Part shown: positions 1 through 11,731 of the stretch, one piece after another | Position numbering within the stretch: the first letter of the stretch is position 1 | How the letters are laid out: every line of letters begins with the position of its first letter | Source: Cyanoderma ruficeps | Lineage: Eukaryota > Chordata > Aves > Passeriformes > Timaliidae | Reading direction: 5' to 3' | Assembly: GCA_008694505.1 (NCBI GenBank) | Contig: VZDJ01007747.1 | Span: 39,507,202-39,571,201, forward strand | DNA length: 64,000 nt | Notes under the pieces: model-generated | Database searches by the model: none | What the model was told of the DNA's origin: nothing | Seen by the model: only the letters and a program-made list of their open reading frames with translations | Position numbers and translations under genes: made by a program

Positions 1-1855
1 GACTAGGAGAAAGAATTTGCTTTTTACCATTCAATTCAAAAAGACTGAAAAAGTAAAACGTGTTTTTACTTGGCTCTGAAGGTTTATATTCTTTACAGTT
101 TCTTTTGCACAACCTTTCCCCCCCCAGGTCGGACGAGCAGAGCTGCTGGCTTTGGCACTGAGCTGGGGAGGCAGCGCTGGCTTCACGTTTCCCCACGCAC
201 GTGGAAGATGGTGGGATAGTCACTAGCACTGAAAAGCTCTCTCTCCCCTCATAGTCCCCGTCCACAGGAGCTTTTAGCAGCTCACAGTGGTGGGGGCAAC
301 TCTTGAAGACATTACTAGGTGTTGGGGTTGACGGAAACCCTCCTGCTTCAGGGAGGAATCCCACTTCCAGGGAGCAGAGCGTGAGTTGACAGTGCCACTT
401 CTGCTTTGGAGAAAGCTGAATGAGAGGTAAGAGAGCCTGTCCCGAGGAGTTCCAGGGAGCCCCTGGAAATCCCGACCCATTACTCACTTCACAGTCATCA
501 CCGGAGGGATGTTTCCCTCGGTGTGACCTCCGAGTATGCCACTTGCTACGATTCCAACAGCGTCCCAAAGCTTTAACTTGCAAAAGTGTCTTAGAGCACG
601 GGAAGGTTTTAGCACCACTTCAACACATCATCAACCCCAGTTATGGGCTGAAGGTGAGGTGTGGAAGCCCAGGCACCACTGAGGCAGCCACCGAGGTTGG
701 TTCTCAGCCGCATGGGATCGACTGCGCCTGAAGTGACACCACCAATATACACTTCAGGTTATGCCAGGGAGAACTGGGGACACTTCGCTGCTGCCACTCG
801 CACCCCTGTGGCCGGCACAGGCTGCCCGCTGCCTTCCGCACACCGACCTCATCTGCTCTGACCAAGTCCCTGCGATGTTGCCCCATAAATCAATTCTTTT
901 GGCTGTGAAAAATGAGCCAAACGAGTTACACTAAGAATCTGGTGTTTTATTAGGACTTTCTTGAAAACAAACCCAACCCCCGGTGTGATTTATAGCTTTA
1001 ACCAAAAGGGGTATGAAAGTAATGCCCCTCACCCCCAGCCTCCACGAAGTCCATTTATTCCCCTGTCACTTTTTTGGCAAACAGGCTTCAAACCTTTTCC
1101 TGAACAATGGAAACTTTCTGCCGGGTACATGCAAACCGGAGGACGGGGGGCTGCGAGGGGGCTCCCTTCCATTAAAGAGCTTTGAAAAATAAACAGGGAC
1201 TCAGGTAGCAGCTGAGGCGGATCAGAGAGACACGACGTTTCAAACCCGCCGTATATTACTTGGAAAGAAGAAGGAAAAAAGCAAAACCCAGCTCTTGTCC
1301 GACGTGTTAACTTTTTTTCACTTGCAACTGCAGTGCTGCCACTCCAGGGGAGACCGTCACCGGCTCCCGCGAAACGCAGTTCCCTTCTCAGCACAGCCGC
1401 TTGTTCATCTGCAACTCAGCTTGTGCCTACCCGGAGCTGTGCCAACTCCACTTTTGCTCCCAAGATGCAGATATAAATGACCTTTCCTTACTTTTCCCAC
1501 CCGAACACGCGCAGTCAGAGCATTTCCGATGTGTGCTGAAGATGCGCCGCTACACACGCACGCAAGCATCTTCCCAGCTATTACCCATGGGGGTGCCGCA
1601 GGCACTGCCTTGCTGGGGGAGAGGGCTCCTGGCAAACAAGGATCCTCTTAAAAGCACTTTGTCCCCCCTGGGCGCCTCTAAGACTACCCCGAGCCACGGC
1701 GAGCTGGAACAGCCCCGGCCCCGCGTTCGTAACTCCCGCTCCACAGCCGCCTCCGGCGGTCTCTATCCCTCCGCTCCACTCCGCTCGCTCAGGGAGGGAG
1801 ACTCGTAGCGCCGAACCCGGCGGAACACGTGTGTGCGCGGCCGCGCAGCCCTTAC
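1..1855 (-). other. Proximal part of intron 1 of the minus-strand gene
   Basis: This is inferred from the splice donor at 1855. No second exon, repeat family or RNA gene is seen here. The part next to the exon (about 1300-1855) remains moderately GC- and CpG-rich and is the shoulder of the island. The short ORFs in both strands look like chance frames. Confidence 0.5.
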
Positions 1856-2042
1856 CTGCCGGCTGCCCGCCGCTCTTCGTCGCCGTCGCCGCCGCCGCCT
1901 TGCCGCCTCCCCGCCGCGCCGCCGGCATCCCGCCGACGGCCGCCGCCAGGCACAGGCACCAGACGGAGCCCCAGGCCGCCCGCATGCCTCCGGAGCGGCG
2001 CCGGGGCAGCGCGGCCGCCGCCGCACCGCCCGCCTCAGACAT
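1856..2042 (-). CDS. First coding exon of an unidentified secreted or membrane protein (partial)
   Basis: The frame opens after an in-frame TGA at 2072-2070 and runs to a strong splice donor (CAG|GTAAGG, last exon base 1856), giving 62 codons plus one base. Two starts are possible. Met1 is at 2042-2040. Met20 is at 1985-1983 and is immediately followed by Arg and a hydrophobic core (about residues 24-39, with Trp, Val, Leu, Cys, Ala), a typical signal peptide with likely cleavage near Met-Pro-Ala or Pro-Ala-Ala. Met20 is therefore the more natural start; both have G at -3. After the signal peptide comes a basic, low-complexity Arg/Gly/Lys/Ala/Thr stretch with no recognisable domain. The rest of the gene lies beyond the left edge. 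The CpG-island setting and strong donor make a real exon likely, but the family could not be recognised, so no symbol is given. A type II membrane anchor starting at Met1 is an alternative reading. Confidence 0.62.
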
Positions 2043-2278
2043 CCCCCGGCCGCCGCATGCTGCTGCCGCTCACCGCTCCGCTCCGCCGCCGCGCTGCCGG
2101 GAGAGGGAGAAAGGCACTCAGCGCGGGGGGGAGGACGAGAAAACCCCCCGCCCCTGGTGCCCACAGGGAGGAGGAACAGGAAAAACAACAGTAAAAAGGC
2201 GGAAAAAAGGTGGTGGGAGCAGGAAAAAAAGTGCAGGGGGCCGCGCGAAGCCGTGCGCCGAGCGGCGGCGCAGCGCCT

Positions 2279-2283
2279 ACCTG
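2279..2283 (-). other. Possible alternative splice donor in the 5' UTR
   Basis: The minus strand reads CAG|GTAGGC with the exon side ending at 2281. If used, it would define an alternative upstream first exon spliced past or into the gene. It could also be a chance match in GC-rich sequence. Confidence 0.25.
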
Positions 2284-2319
2284 CGCAAGCCCCGCGGCCG
2301 GCCGCGCACCGCGCATCGA

Positions 2320-2338
2320 GGGAGGGAGGGAGGCAGGG
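2320..2338 (+). promoter_or_regulatory. G-quadruplex motif on the template strand
   Basis: Four GGG tracts occur at 2320-2322, 2324-2326, 2328-2330 and 2336-2338, with loops of 1, 1 and 5 bases. This fits the standard G4 pattern. It lies on the plus strand, the template strand for the minus-strand gene. Confidence 0.5.
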
Positions 2339-2470
2339 AGCGAGCGTCCGCAGCAGCCGCCGCTGCCACCCGCCCGCCGCCGCGGCGCTCCTGCGTCTGC
2401 TCTGCACCGAGCGGGCGCGGAGCCGGGCGGCCGCGATGTCCCCGCCCGCCGGGCCGGACCGCCCGCCCCT

Positions 2471-2484
2471 CCCCGCCCCGCCCC
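2471..2484 (-). promoter_or_regulatory. Overlapping GC boxes (SP/KLF type)
   Basis: Two overlapping copies of GGGGCGGGG (minus strand) lie at 2471-2479 and 2476-2484, about 430-440 bases upstream of the first possible start codon. SP/KLF factors are known to bind this motif. Further CCGCCC motifs lie just to the left. Binding itself is inferred. Confidence 0.5.
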
Positions 2485-2506
2485 GCCGCCGCCGCCGCCG
2501 CCGCCG
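2483..2506 (-). repeat. (CGG)8 trinucleotide repeat in promoter/5' UTR
   Basis: Eight uninterrupted CCG units on the plus strand read as CGG on the sense strand of the gene. The tract adjoins the GC boxes and lies upstream of the coding exon, either in the 5' UTR or immediately upstream of transcription. Confidence 0.9.
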
Positions 2507-2640
2507 CGGGGGGCCGCGCCCGCCCCGCGCCGATCCGCTCCGCGCCCGGCCCCGGGGCTGCGCGGGAGGGCGGCTGGTGTCGCGCGGGGCTGCACAGACG
2601 TGAGATTAAAGTTGGCGCACTGCTCCCATGCTGGATCCTG

Positions 2641-3660
2641 AGTGGCACCGTGTGCCGCGGCGGTCACCCGCGTGTCCCCCTCTCCTGGCCCTGGAACAGC
2701 GCTTTTTCTGGAGGGAGGCGGCGGGGAGAGGGATCCGTGGGTTGGGGGCAGCACTTCTGTGCGTGCAGCAGTTCAGCTCAGCCTGGGACTTGAGCAGCAA
2801 ATGGCCCGTGCACCCATTCTCCTTGCATGGCTGCCACTCTGTACCCCGAAGTGAAGCCACTCGCTTCGAGCACCCTGACTTCACTCCCCCACACCCATAT
2901 TCACATTAATGGCAATAATCACAGACCCTACGCCACTTTGCGTGTTCTCCTCTGCCAACTCGACTAGCAGTTTTAATAAAGTCTGACTAAACGGATCTAG
3001 TCACATCTACAGTTACAATTACAATGATCTAGTCACTGTCGCAGTTACGGTTTGGGGCGTTGTGGTCATCTCAGAGACCCCCAACACGGCCGAATTGGTG
3101 AAGTGACATGCATCAGTTACTGCTGACAGAGAGCTGAGCTGCCTCATACCGACAAGTCAGGGCTCTGCTTTAATCCCACTTGACGCAGCAGTTCATTCGC
3201 TGAAAATAGACGCAAATATTATCAGAGCTGAAAATGCTTTGCAGAGGGGGCCCAAAACACCCGACCTGCATAAGAGTCAAGGAGAGGTTTTTTGGGTCCG
3301 AGGAAAGCCGGGCAGTGCGGAGGTTTGGCTCGCAGCGAGGGCAAAGAGCGGGGATCGCTCCTGGCCGCCGTGGCGGGCTCGGAGTTCGCACTCTTGTCGC
3401 TGCAACCGGGATCTGTCTTGACACCTTTATCAGGCACAGAGACTCTGACATCTCAATACTGTGGCATTGTGTGGGGAAGCATTGAGACGGGGCTGCGGCG
3501 AGGAAATCCTACATGTCAGCGGAGACCCTCGCCAGTGTCACCACCGGTTTTAAATGAAAACAATGGAGGGAAAAGCAGACATATAAATAAAATGTGCTTA
3601 TTTCACCGTCACAGAGAAGGCTTGGCAGCGTGTCAAGCTGCACGATGTTTGCTCTCATAA
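2641..3660. other. CpG shore upstream of the gene
   Basis: This stretch has no coding gene. The part at about 3240-3560 has clearly raised CpG density (several CCG, CGCT and CGG words) separated from the main island by AT-rich sequence at about 2890-3230. It may be a promoter-proximal element or a decayed extension of the island. Confidence 0.4.
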
Positions 3661-6600
3661 CTGCTGTGCTGGAGGTGCCAGAAAATCACTAAAAATTAAA
3701 ACAACAGCAGCAACATAATTATAACACTGCACAAGGAGTTTTTGGCATCATTATTTTGAAGACAAAGTTGCAAAAGCAAAGCCAAATTCTGCTCTCAAGT
3801 AAAGCCACCAGAGTAAGATTGTTGTAGCATTTTTGTTCCTATTGCTAGTGTTAGTATTGTTACTAATTCTACCCCAATTTTGTGAGAGGAGAGCAGCAGA
3901 AGAGGACCAGGAACTTTTCTCAGTCTGCAGATAAAATCAAAACGTCCGTGTGAGAATTCAGTGTGGTTTTTCACACTGAGGCTGAGTTTTAAAAGTGCCT
4001 CAGTGATTGTTCCTTTCTGTCAAGTGAGGGCAAACACTCCCATGCTGCTCCCGGAGTAACAGGATAGGAAGGGCCGATCTGAACCCAGAGAGTTGTAAGG
4101 TTGTTGGGAGATGTAAAGGTCTGCCCTGTGGATCAAGTTAGCTCAGCCCTTTAATGGTTTTGAACTGGTTTTCATTTGGAAAAAAACCAAGAACTTAAAA
4201 CATTTGGAAGCCCTCCTTTACAACAGGAAATCAAATGGGTGTTGAGATAGTCCTACATGAAGGACTTCAAGGTTTGCAGTTTTCCCTACAGCAGGGTATT
4301 TTTAGGTTTCCCATTTATTAACCATGCAGAACGCTCATGTAGTGTAGCACAGACCTGATTAAATACAGATATTTTGATGCTGCTTTGTCACTGTGGTGGC
4401 CCCTGTAAGAGAGCCCAGGATGTAGCACTGTGCAGCAAAAACTGCAGCTCTGGAGTGTCTCAGCCTCTTTCTTACTTAAAAAAAAGTAAAAAATCCATGT
4501 ACATGGGCTAGTAAAGCCTGCACAACACAGTTGCATTTAGTTCAGCACTGTTATGTCATAAGCTGTATATTAGCCCCAGAGATTTTCTTCCCCCTCAGGC
4601 TAGAAGCATGCACCCTCCTCCATGCAGGGATACCATTTCTGCCAACATGTTTGTTCTCCTTTTACTATTTATAAGAATTCCCTTCCCAGAACTTTATATT
4701 TGTTTATCCCCTTAATATTCAAAACTGTCTGTGATAAAAATCGACCCCCTTTCAGCAGCTCAGGGATGGTGAGTGCTTGCTCTTTTCTGAGTGAGTGGCT
4801 CCAAGCCTGTCACTGTCACACACTTCCATCTGCCCAAACCCCGATGGAGGCTCAGTCACTGAGACTGGCCCTGGGACAGTTTTTGGGGAGCCTTTCAGGC
4901 CCTGAGGGCCTTTCCCTCCCTTCGTCCCTCTCCAAAGCCCTATCTTAGAGGGAGGCTGCTAATCTCTCTCTATGAAAGTGTGACCTGTTGATCGTCTCAA
5001 ATTAAGTTAAATGAAGGCTGCTGTCAAAAAAACTGGAGCAAAATTGGCTCCAGGTGTGAATACTTTAAGCAGTCCATTCTGCCTCTCTGTCTGGGACAGG
5101 CTGTCAGATGCTTGACCCAAAGCCCTTGGGACTGGGGCTCTGGAGATGCATGAAGGGAGAGGGGCTTTATTCATGCCAATGTCACCCTTGCTGTCACATT
5201 GCTGTCAGAAAGCTTGTGATCACTTCCCTTCCCCTGCAATCCTCCCTCATGCACTGTGCAAAGCTCTCTCCTGCACATCTGAGCTGTCAGATGTAGCATG
5301 GTAGGCACAAGGCTCAGGCACCAGTGCTGGGCTCAACAGGGATCTTGCAAAAATTATGCTGGGGACTGGTGCCCCCATACATCTTACACTCACAGGAGCT
5401 GTTTCCTCAGCCAGCAGAAGGCAATTCCTGAATCAATACTGAGTTGGACCAGAGCAGTGAAGTAGGTGAAACTTTAATTCAGATTTTAATATGCTGGCAA
5501 GTTTGATCAGAGACTCGGTCACATGAGCTGCTGAATCATATCAGGTTAAGTACACACAATAAATATTGCCAAATATTTCTTATCAAAACTGGGTCTTGTT
5601 AGCTGACTTGTGAGCCAGCCTGAGTGTTGTAGCCTCACAATGCTGTAACAGGCTGTTCTTTCAGCCCAACCAAATGCTACGAGCTCGCATAAAACTGAAT
5701 TGAAATATCAGTTCAGAGATCAGTATCAGTGTGCATGAGTAGAAGCCCAAGCTGTTCACCCTTAGCACTCAAGGGTTAAATAGCATCAGTGGATGCCAGC
5801 ACTGGGGTACATTTTCCAGAGCTCATGTCACCACCCATTTATATCAATAAGGTGCATTGGAACAGCTAAACCGCTTTTTATTAGCTAGCCAGCCCTTAGA
5901 ACTGCAATTCCAGGCTGGTTTATTGAATTTCAAGCTCAAAAGTCATTGTTGCTAAGATTAAGGATCCAAATGATTTTCAGGGTAAACACTGTGAGCAGTC
6001 AAGCACCTTGTGAAGGATCTCTCTGTGCCTGCACCCTCTGTGAGCTGTTTGCAACACAATCTTATCCTGTTGGGTTTGTTTCCCACTGAACTGCATGGAA
6101 CAGACAAGGAATAGAGGGCTCTGTAAGGAGTGAGCTATTTTATTTGAAATGAAATAAGAAGGAACAAGTGAACTGGAGAGGCATGCTGGATCTCTTCTCT
6201 AAGAGCTATGTATGGGGAGGTGCTGGCAGAGGCAGAATAATTTGTCAGCCTGGAAAGCAAAGCAGGCAATTGGAGAAAGCAGGGAGAAAAAAAAAACAAA
6301 CAACCAAACCAAAAAACCTGGAGCAAGCCTGTGGAGAGTGCGAGAAGCAAAGATTTAAAAACAGACCTTGAAATAATGCTGACTCAGCACAGCAGCTGTG
6401 TGTGTGCAGCCAGGGCACTGCCACAAGGGTCACAAGTGGCTCTCAGATGTGTCACTGACCACCTGCACGGGCTGGGTGTTGCCTGTCCTTGGAATAAACC
6501 AAAGCAATGTGCTGGAGCCTGGAGGGGACGAGACAGATCATTGCTGCCTGCCAGACCTCTTCATGCCATGAGCACAGATGATATTTCAGGCAAATGTGTG

Positions 6601-9448
6601 TGCAGCAGGGTTGCGCTTGTGGGTGTAGTAGGGCACCTCGCTTTGAGGGGCACTTGAAACAAAGGCACAGCGTGTTTAATCCCTCACCAGCCTGTGCAGA
6701 CTGATGCCTGTAAGGAGAAATCACACGCTGCCAAGATGAGCTTCTAGGAGTCCAACTGATGCCCTTGAAGACTTCTCTTCTGGATGTGGCCAGAGACCAC
6801 CAAAGGGCACCAGCTGTCTCCTTCTGCCCATCCACTCTGACTGCTCACCTTCCCTTTTCTGCAACCCTTCAGAGCTCACAGACATTGGACTCATCCCCAA
6901 GTCCTGGCCCCACTGTATTGCCTGCTGGCTCTCCTTTCTCCAGGAGTTTTCCCCTATTCTGCCCCACTCCAAGACAGGGAAAGGGATGAGTAGTGCATGG
7001 CATGGGAACTTTCAGAACAAGCAGCCACATCTTAAAATAAATACGAGTTCAGGTCTTCCATCTGTTAGGGACCGCAGAATTGTGGTCAATATTAGTCATT
7101 ATTGCTATGAGTTTTAGGCAAGCTCTTTCTCAGTAGAAGATTGACTATCTTGGGAGGAAGCTCGAACATGGGGACAATACAGTCGTGCTCAATTCTGCAT
7201 TAATACAGACTGTATGCTCTGTCATGCCAGTGCTGACACAGTGCTGTGTCTGACACCAGCCCCGCCACATCTAGAGCCTGATTTGTATGGCTGTCTTCTT
7301 GCAATTCCCATGGTAGTTTTATTTTTCTGAAGGGCACAGTGTAAGCTCTGCTCTGAGTGTATTCTGCTGCAGACATAAGGTGGGTGGATCAGACATGTAT
7401 CAGCACATTAAATATACAGGATATATTACAGAATTGGGTGACTCTATAGCTTTTACTAGCCTTTGGAATAAGAAGCAACAGACATATGTATTCCAGATTG
7501 AATGTGCATGTCCAGCAGCTCTGCAGAGGAAAAGCAATTGAGGGTCTTTACAAACAGACATAATCCTGTAGGAGATAGTTAAGTGTTATTATCCCTGTGA
7601 TACACTCAGTCATTCTAAAGCCCAGGAAGGCAAAATGCCTTCCCAAATACCAACTCCTGGTCTGCAGCTTGGTTTGTGGGACCATGTCCAACTTTGTCAC
7701 AATGAAGTGATAACTACCTCAGGGATCCCGTGCTTTTGCAGGAATATGATTCCCCTCATGCAGCATGCTGGATGTCCAGATCAAACACGATGAAGAATGC
7801 AACCTGTGGTCGGGGAGGGCTGGCCTCCGTCATCCTCGAAAGGCCTCTGCGTAGCAATTGTGGCATAAATAATTTCATTCACCATTAAGGGAAAAACATT
7901 TGTGGTGTGGAAAGCAGAAGTTGCATAAGAAATTGGATAGGAGGCAGGTAGGAGGCATTGATTTTAAGACATTTCACGGAGCCAATGCCTTTAATCAACA
8001 AGGGAAATGTTTGAATGTTAATAGAACTAACAATGAAACCAGAGTCGTGTTTTGACAAGTATTTCCAAACATTCCAGGAACACTGCGATGCTCTAACAGC
8101 CTCTTTCCTAGGGAGGGAATTGAATTGGTTGCTTGAGTTGTAGTGCAGTTTGCAATGTTCAGACAGCCTTTCCAGAGCAGCTGGGATGCTGCCATGGGCA
8201 GGGGCACGGGGTGGTCCCAGTGGTACTGGGGGAGATGGGCAAATTAATGTTTTTAAAAATGAGAGCACTTTATTGCTATACTGGACAAATATCCTGTAGG
8301 CTTCTTAGAAGAGAAGTGAACTCAATGCTGGGAACTTTTCCTGTGATAGAAATTCTCTTCCTCATTATCGTTTTATATGATAAAAATTGCTCATGATACA
8401 TTTTTCCAGAACATGGTGATGGCTCAGTCCTCCATTGCACTTTGCCCAATTATTTTGCATATACTTTTAACACACTGGCTCCGTCTGTTCTGAAAGGAAG
8501 CCCTGACTCATTTAAAACGTGACCAGAAAATTGCTGGGGGACAAGTGTACCATGTCTGCAAGGCCTGCATGGATTTGCCATGCTTTTCACAGCTAATTTT
8601 GCTTTAGGACAATGGATCAGATGAATCATTAATAAGTATTTGGAAACCCTGGGTACCAGGTACTTGCTAATCTTGAGCACGTTGTAAAAGATTCACCGAC
8701 AGGTCAAAGGTTTTTATTTATGGAGAAGACCCAAGGCTTACCCCCAGATTTGCCATTAACTGTGTGACTCTAGAGACTCCCCACCCTCTCTGAGCATCTC
8801 CTCTCTCTGCAACACTTTGTTGCCCATGCAGGCTGAAAAACTCACATGATTTCAAGGCAAGTTAGCAAACACTTGAATTAGGAATGTGATGGATCTGAGC
8901 TGTGATCAATAAGAGCAATATGCCTCCAAAACCTTTCATTTGAACTTATGTTTCTTCTAATGGTGCTTGTCTCTCCCTGCTGATAGTAGAGGGATCTGGG
9001 ATGCTCAGCTGATGAAGAGGGGTTGTTTTTCACCCCTTTTTTATCAGCCTCCAGTGTTGTCGTCTGATGATGGAGGGGCTTGAAGGCTTCCCTGTGGTGT
9101 AGAAAGAGACAGGATTGCACTGACTCCATGGACACTGGCTGGAAGTGCCACAGGTGGGTCCAAGGCAGGAGTCCCATGGTCCCTTAAGACTTCACTTCTC
9201 CAAACTAGAGCCTTGCTGGAAGTCAGGATATGTGGCCTTCGTTTCATACAGCACCATTTCCCATTTGTGCATCATCATTAAAACCAAAGATCATGATTTT
9301 GTTGCAAACCCCACTCAAATATGTTTTCAATACTAGGGAAAGTTAAATAGATCCTTCTGAAAGCATTTTTAGAGCATAACTCCTGTCTTTCTCAAAAAAA
9401 AAACCACCAAACAAACCAAGCAGCCAGAGTAGCCAGTGGTTTTCAGTT
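3661..9448. other. Gene-free intergenic DNA
   Basis: No exon, RNA gene or clear young repeat is seen. An A-rich tract is at about 6286-6318. Part of 7570-7690 faintly resembles the body of an ancient tRNA-derived or MIR-like SINE, too weak to call. The block at 7780-8130 is listed separately as a possible conserved element. Confidence 0.5.
7780..8130. promoter_or_regulatory. Possible conserved non-coding element
   Basis: This AT-rich, complex, repeat-free block has homeobox-like words (ATAAATAATTTCATTC at 7866-7881 and ACCATTAA just after). Its texture resembles vertebrate conserved enhancers. No alignment was possible, so this is inference only. Confidence 0.22.
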
Positions 9449-9637
9449 AGTGATTTTCAATCTTTTTCATTTGCAGACATTCACATTTTTTTCCAGCAGA
9501 GCTTCAGCCCCTCATATAGTTAAATTGAAGCCTACTGACAATATACTTATTTTTCTTTTGTGAAGTTTTGTAGACCATTCAGAAGTCAGTGCACCACAAA
9601 GATCTACAAACTGCAGTGAAAGTGATTGAAAACTGCT
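9449..9637. mobile_element. Possible hAT-like MITE relic
   Basis: The two ends form an imperfect terminal inverted repeat of about 21 bases, with 16 matching positions: AGTGATTTTCAATC at the left and GATTGAAAACTGCT at the right. The length of 189 bases suits a small non-autonomous hAT element of the Charlie/MER5 sort, whose ends commonly carry a CAGTGGTTTTCAA-like word. Such a word also lies just outside the left end, at 9434-9445. No clear 8-base target duplication is visible, so the assignment is tentative. Confidence 0.35.
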
Positions 9638-11731
9638 ATCTACTTATTCTTCTGTAACTAAATAAGATGGGTTTTGCCATATATTTCTGTGAACTGTGTG
9701 CTTCAGTCTCTATAGTGTCTGGAATCTGTGGGCATTCTAGTTAGGTGGGACAGACTTTTCTCCAAGGCTGAAGGTAAATATTATTTAGATAGTTTCAATT
9801 ATTTAGTGATGTCCTGTGTGGAGTGTAACAACAGCTGTAAATGGGAAATATTATTAATGGACAAAATCAAGTTACTCCTCTTAATCAGCAGTTTCTGAAC
9901 TTGTTGCAATGAGGGGAGAAAAGACTTTCAATGAATCATAATAATAGCAATAATTGCCAAAAGGCTTAATGCAGTTTACCCGGAAATTGTTTTTTAATTG
10001 CTCATGGTGGGCTCATGGGAGACAGCAGTGAACAGTGCAGATCCTAGGAATCTCTCTAGCCTAGTGCTGGGGAACAATCCTCATTTTCTGTGAGGAAAAA
10101 TGCAGAAAGCTGGGCACTTTGGGAGAAACAGCAAGGAGGTGGCTGCAGTATCCACTCTGGCTCATACAAGCCATTTGATTGTGACAGCAAATTTGTGTCC
10201 CTCTCCAAATTTAAGGCGTAGTATTAATCATTTGCCATGGTAAGACAAAAGCGTTGTGTATTGCCAGGAATATATTTGCTCCTCTTTCAATTGAGAACAC
10301 AAGTAAGAACATGGTTTAAAAGGGCATATTTTCTCTGTGGCTGTTGATGCCTCAAACCATAGAAATATAAAAATATTTATAATAGTTTGTATTTTACTAC
10401 AGGGTGGAAGGGAGATAATCACTGTCAGGCTTATTTCTCTGCAGACAGCTGTGCAGCTCATAACAAGGGATATCTGCTCATGTAAAAAGGATACCAAAAT
10501 CAAATTATCTGAACTTTGAAAATATATTCCTTTCTGCAGCTGACAGTGCTAAAGTTAACCCAGGAGCCAGAGAGTACTCTGTCTGCAAAGAAAATTAAAA
10601 CCACTATTTGCTTCCAGACATATGACTGGCTCATGGGGTAATAAGAAAGACAAGGACACTAGAGTAAAGTTATCATTTTTTCTTGAAGGCTGTGTGAAAA
10701 ATTTTCAGTCACTTCTTTGCCAAAATAGTTTTGTAAATACTGCAGACGCTTGATTTTATCCTCCCTGAATTGATCAAAATGTTGAAGCATGTTCTCACAG
10801 GTAGCCACAGTTAATCTGTGTAATCTTGAAATGGCTTCCAGCTTTTAGAAGTTTACATTAAGTAAAGATTGTCCAATTATAGTTTTCCTTAGAGATAAGA
10901 AAGATAAGGAGACACATGCTGGATGACTGAAGTATGCTGCTTTTATTTCATATGTTTTGTGCAGTACGCTGTGAGGTGTTTTAGAATTAAAGCACCGATT
11001 TCGACTATGCAGGAGTGTATGACATAACACAGTAATGAAGCATAAACAAAACAAAAGATTACAATCATGGTCATCACTGCTGGTATCTCAAACACATTAT
11101 GGCACTATGGATACCATCCAGAGTTATACATTAGCTTTCAAAATGCCTCACTTCATGTTTTTATTTCAGCCAATAAATTACTTGAGGCCTGACTCAGCCA
11201 CTTGAAAAATAAATGTTGACTTTTCAGGAAATTGTAAGCGTTACTGGAAGGTCTGAAGTCTGATAAACAGCTGGTTATGGATCGTTTTGTAGGATGAATA
11301 TTGTGTTCAGAGAAATTAAAATAACATTCAGGAGTTTGGTGGCAGGAAATGGACTCATGCTAACTTTGAGTTCTCTTGGTCTCTTACTATGTGTGAAATA
11401 TACTGTGTTTGCTTCTACCTCACTTCAGCTTTAAAAAATATTCCTTTCATAACCAGCTTAGACAGATTTAAAAAAACAGGTGAATATTGGTCCCAAGAAT
11501 ATCAAACATTAAGTTAATACCCATTAAGTTAATATCCATTTCAATTGTACCAGTAAGGTATTTCATGTAATGATTTGAAAAATAAATATTAGTGTAATGT
11601 GTCAAACTGGTAATAACAACAATTTAAAAGGTATTGTGGCTTATCAGAATTAATCTCCCAGCTGAAAGCCAAAGAAAAACCTACCTGCAAGTGGAAACAC
11701 AGGATATACCTTAGGGAAAAGATTTTCCTCC
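9638..11731. other. Gene-free intergenic DNA, AT-rich
   Basis: No gene or classified repeat is seen. ORFs are short and without recognisable domains. The part at 9840-10010 is rich in TAAT-type words, but no conserved function can be shown. Confidence 0.5.

Larger units (their letters stand above)
1700..2640. promoter_or_regulatory. CpG island spanning promoter, 5' UTR and exon 1
   Basis: Very dense CpG dinucleotides and GC content run from about 1.7 to 2.64 kb, in sharp contrast to the AT-rich remainder of the window. The island covers the first coding exon and several hundred bases upstream of it on the minus strand, the usual arrangement for a developmental or housekeeping-type promoter. 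No TATA box is apparent at the expected place, so dispersed initiation is likely. The many long overlapping ORFs here (up to 320 codons) are low-complexity Arg/Pro/Ala/Gly frames caused by lack of AT-rich stop codons. Confidence 0.85.

Noticed and set aside
1763..2793. Long overlapping ORFs in both strands (up to 320 codons)
   Set aside because: They are Arg/Pro/Ala/Gly low-complexity frames in a CpG island with few AT-rich stops. Only the minus frame ending at the donor at 1856 has a signal peptide and splice context.
7570..7690. Faint MIR-like SINE similarity (also near 21870-21960 and 54130-54290)
   Set aside because: Only scattered words match; not enough to support a feature without a profile search.
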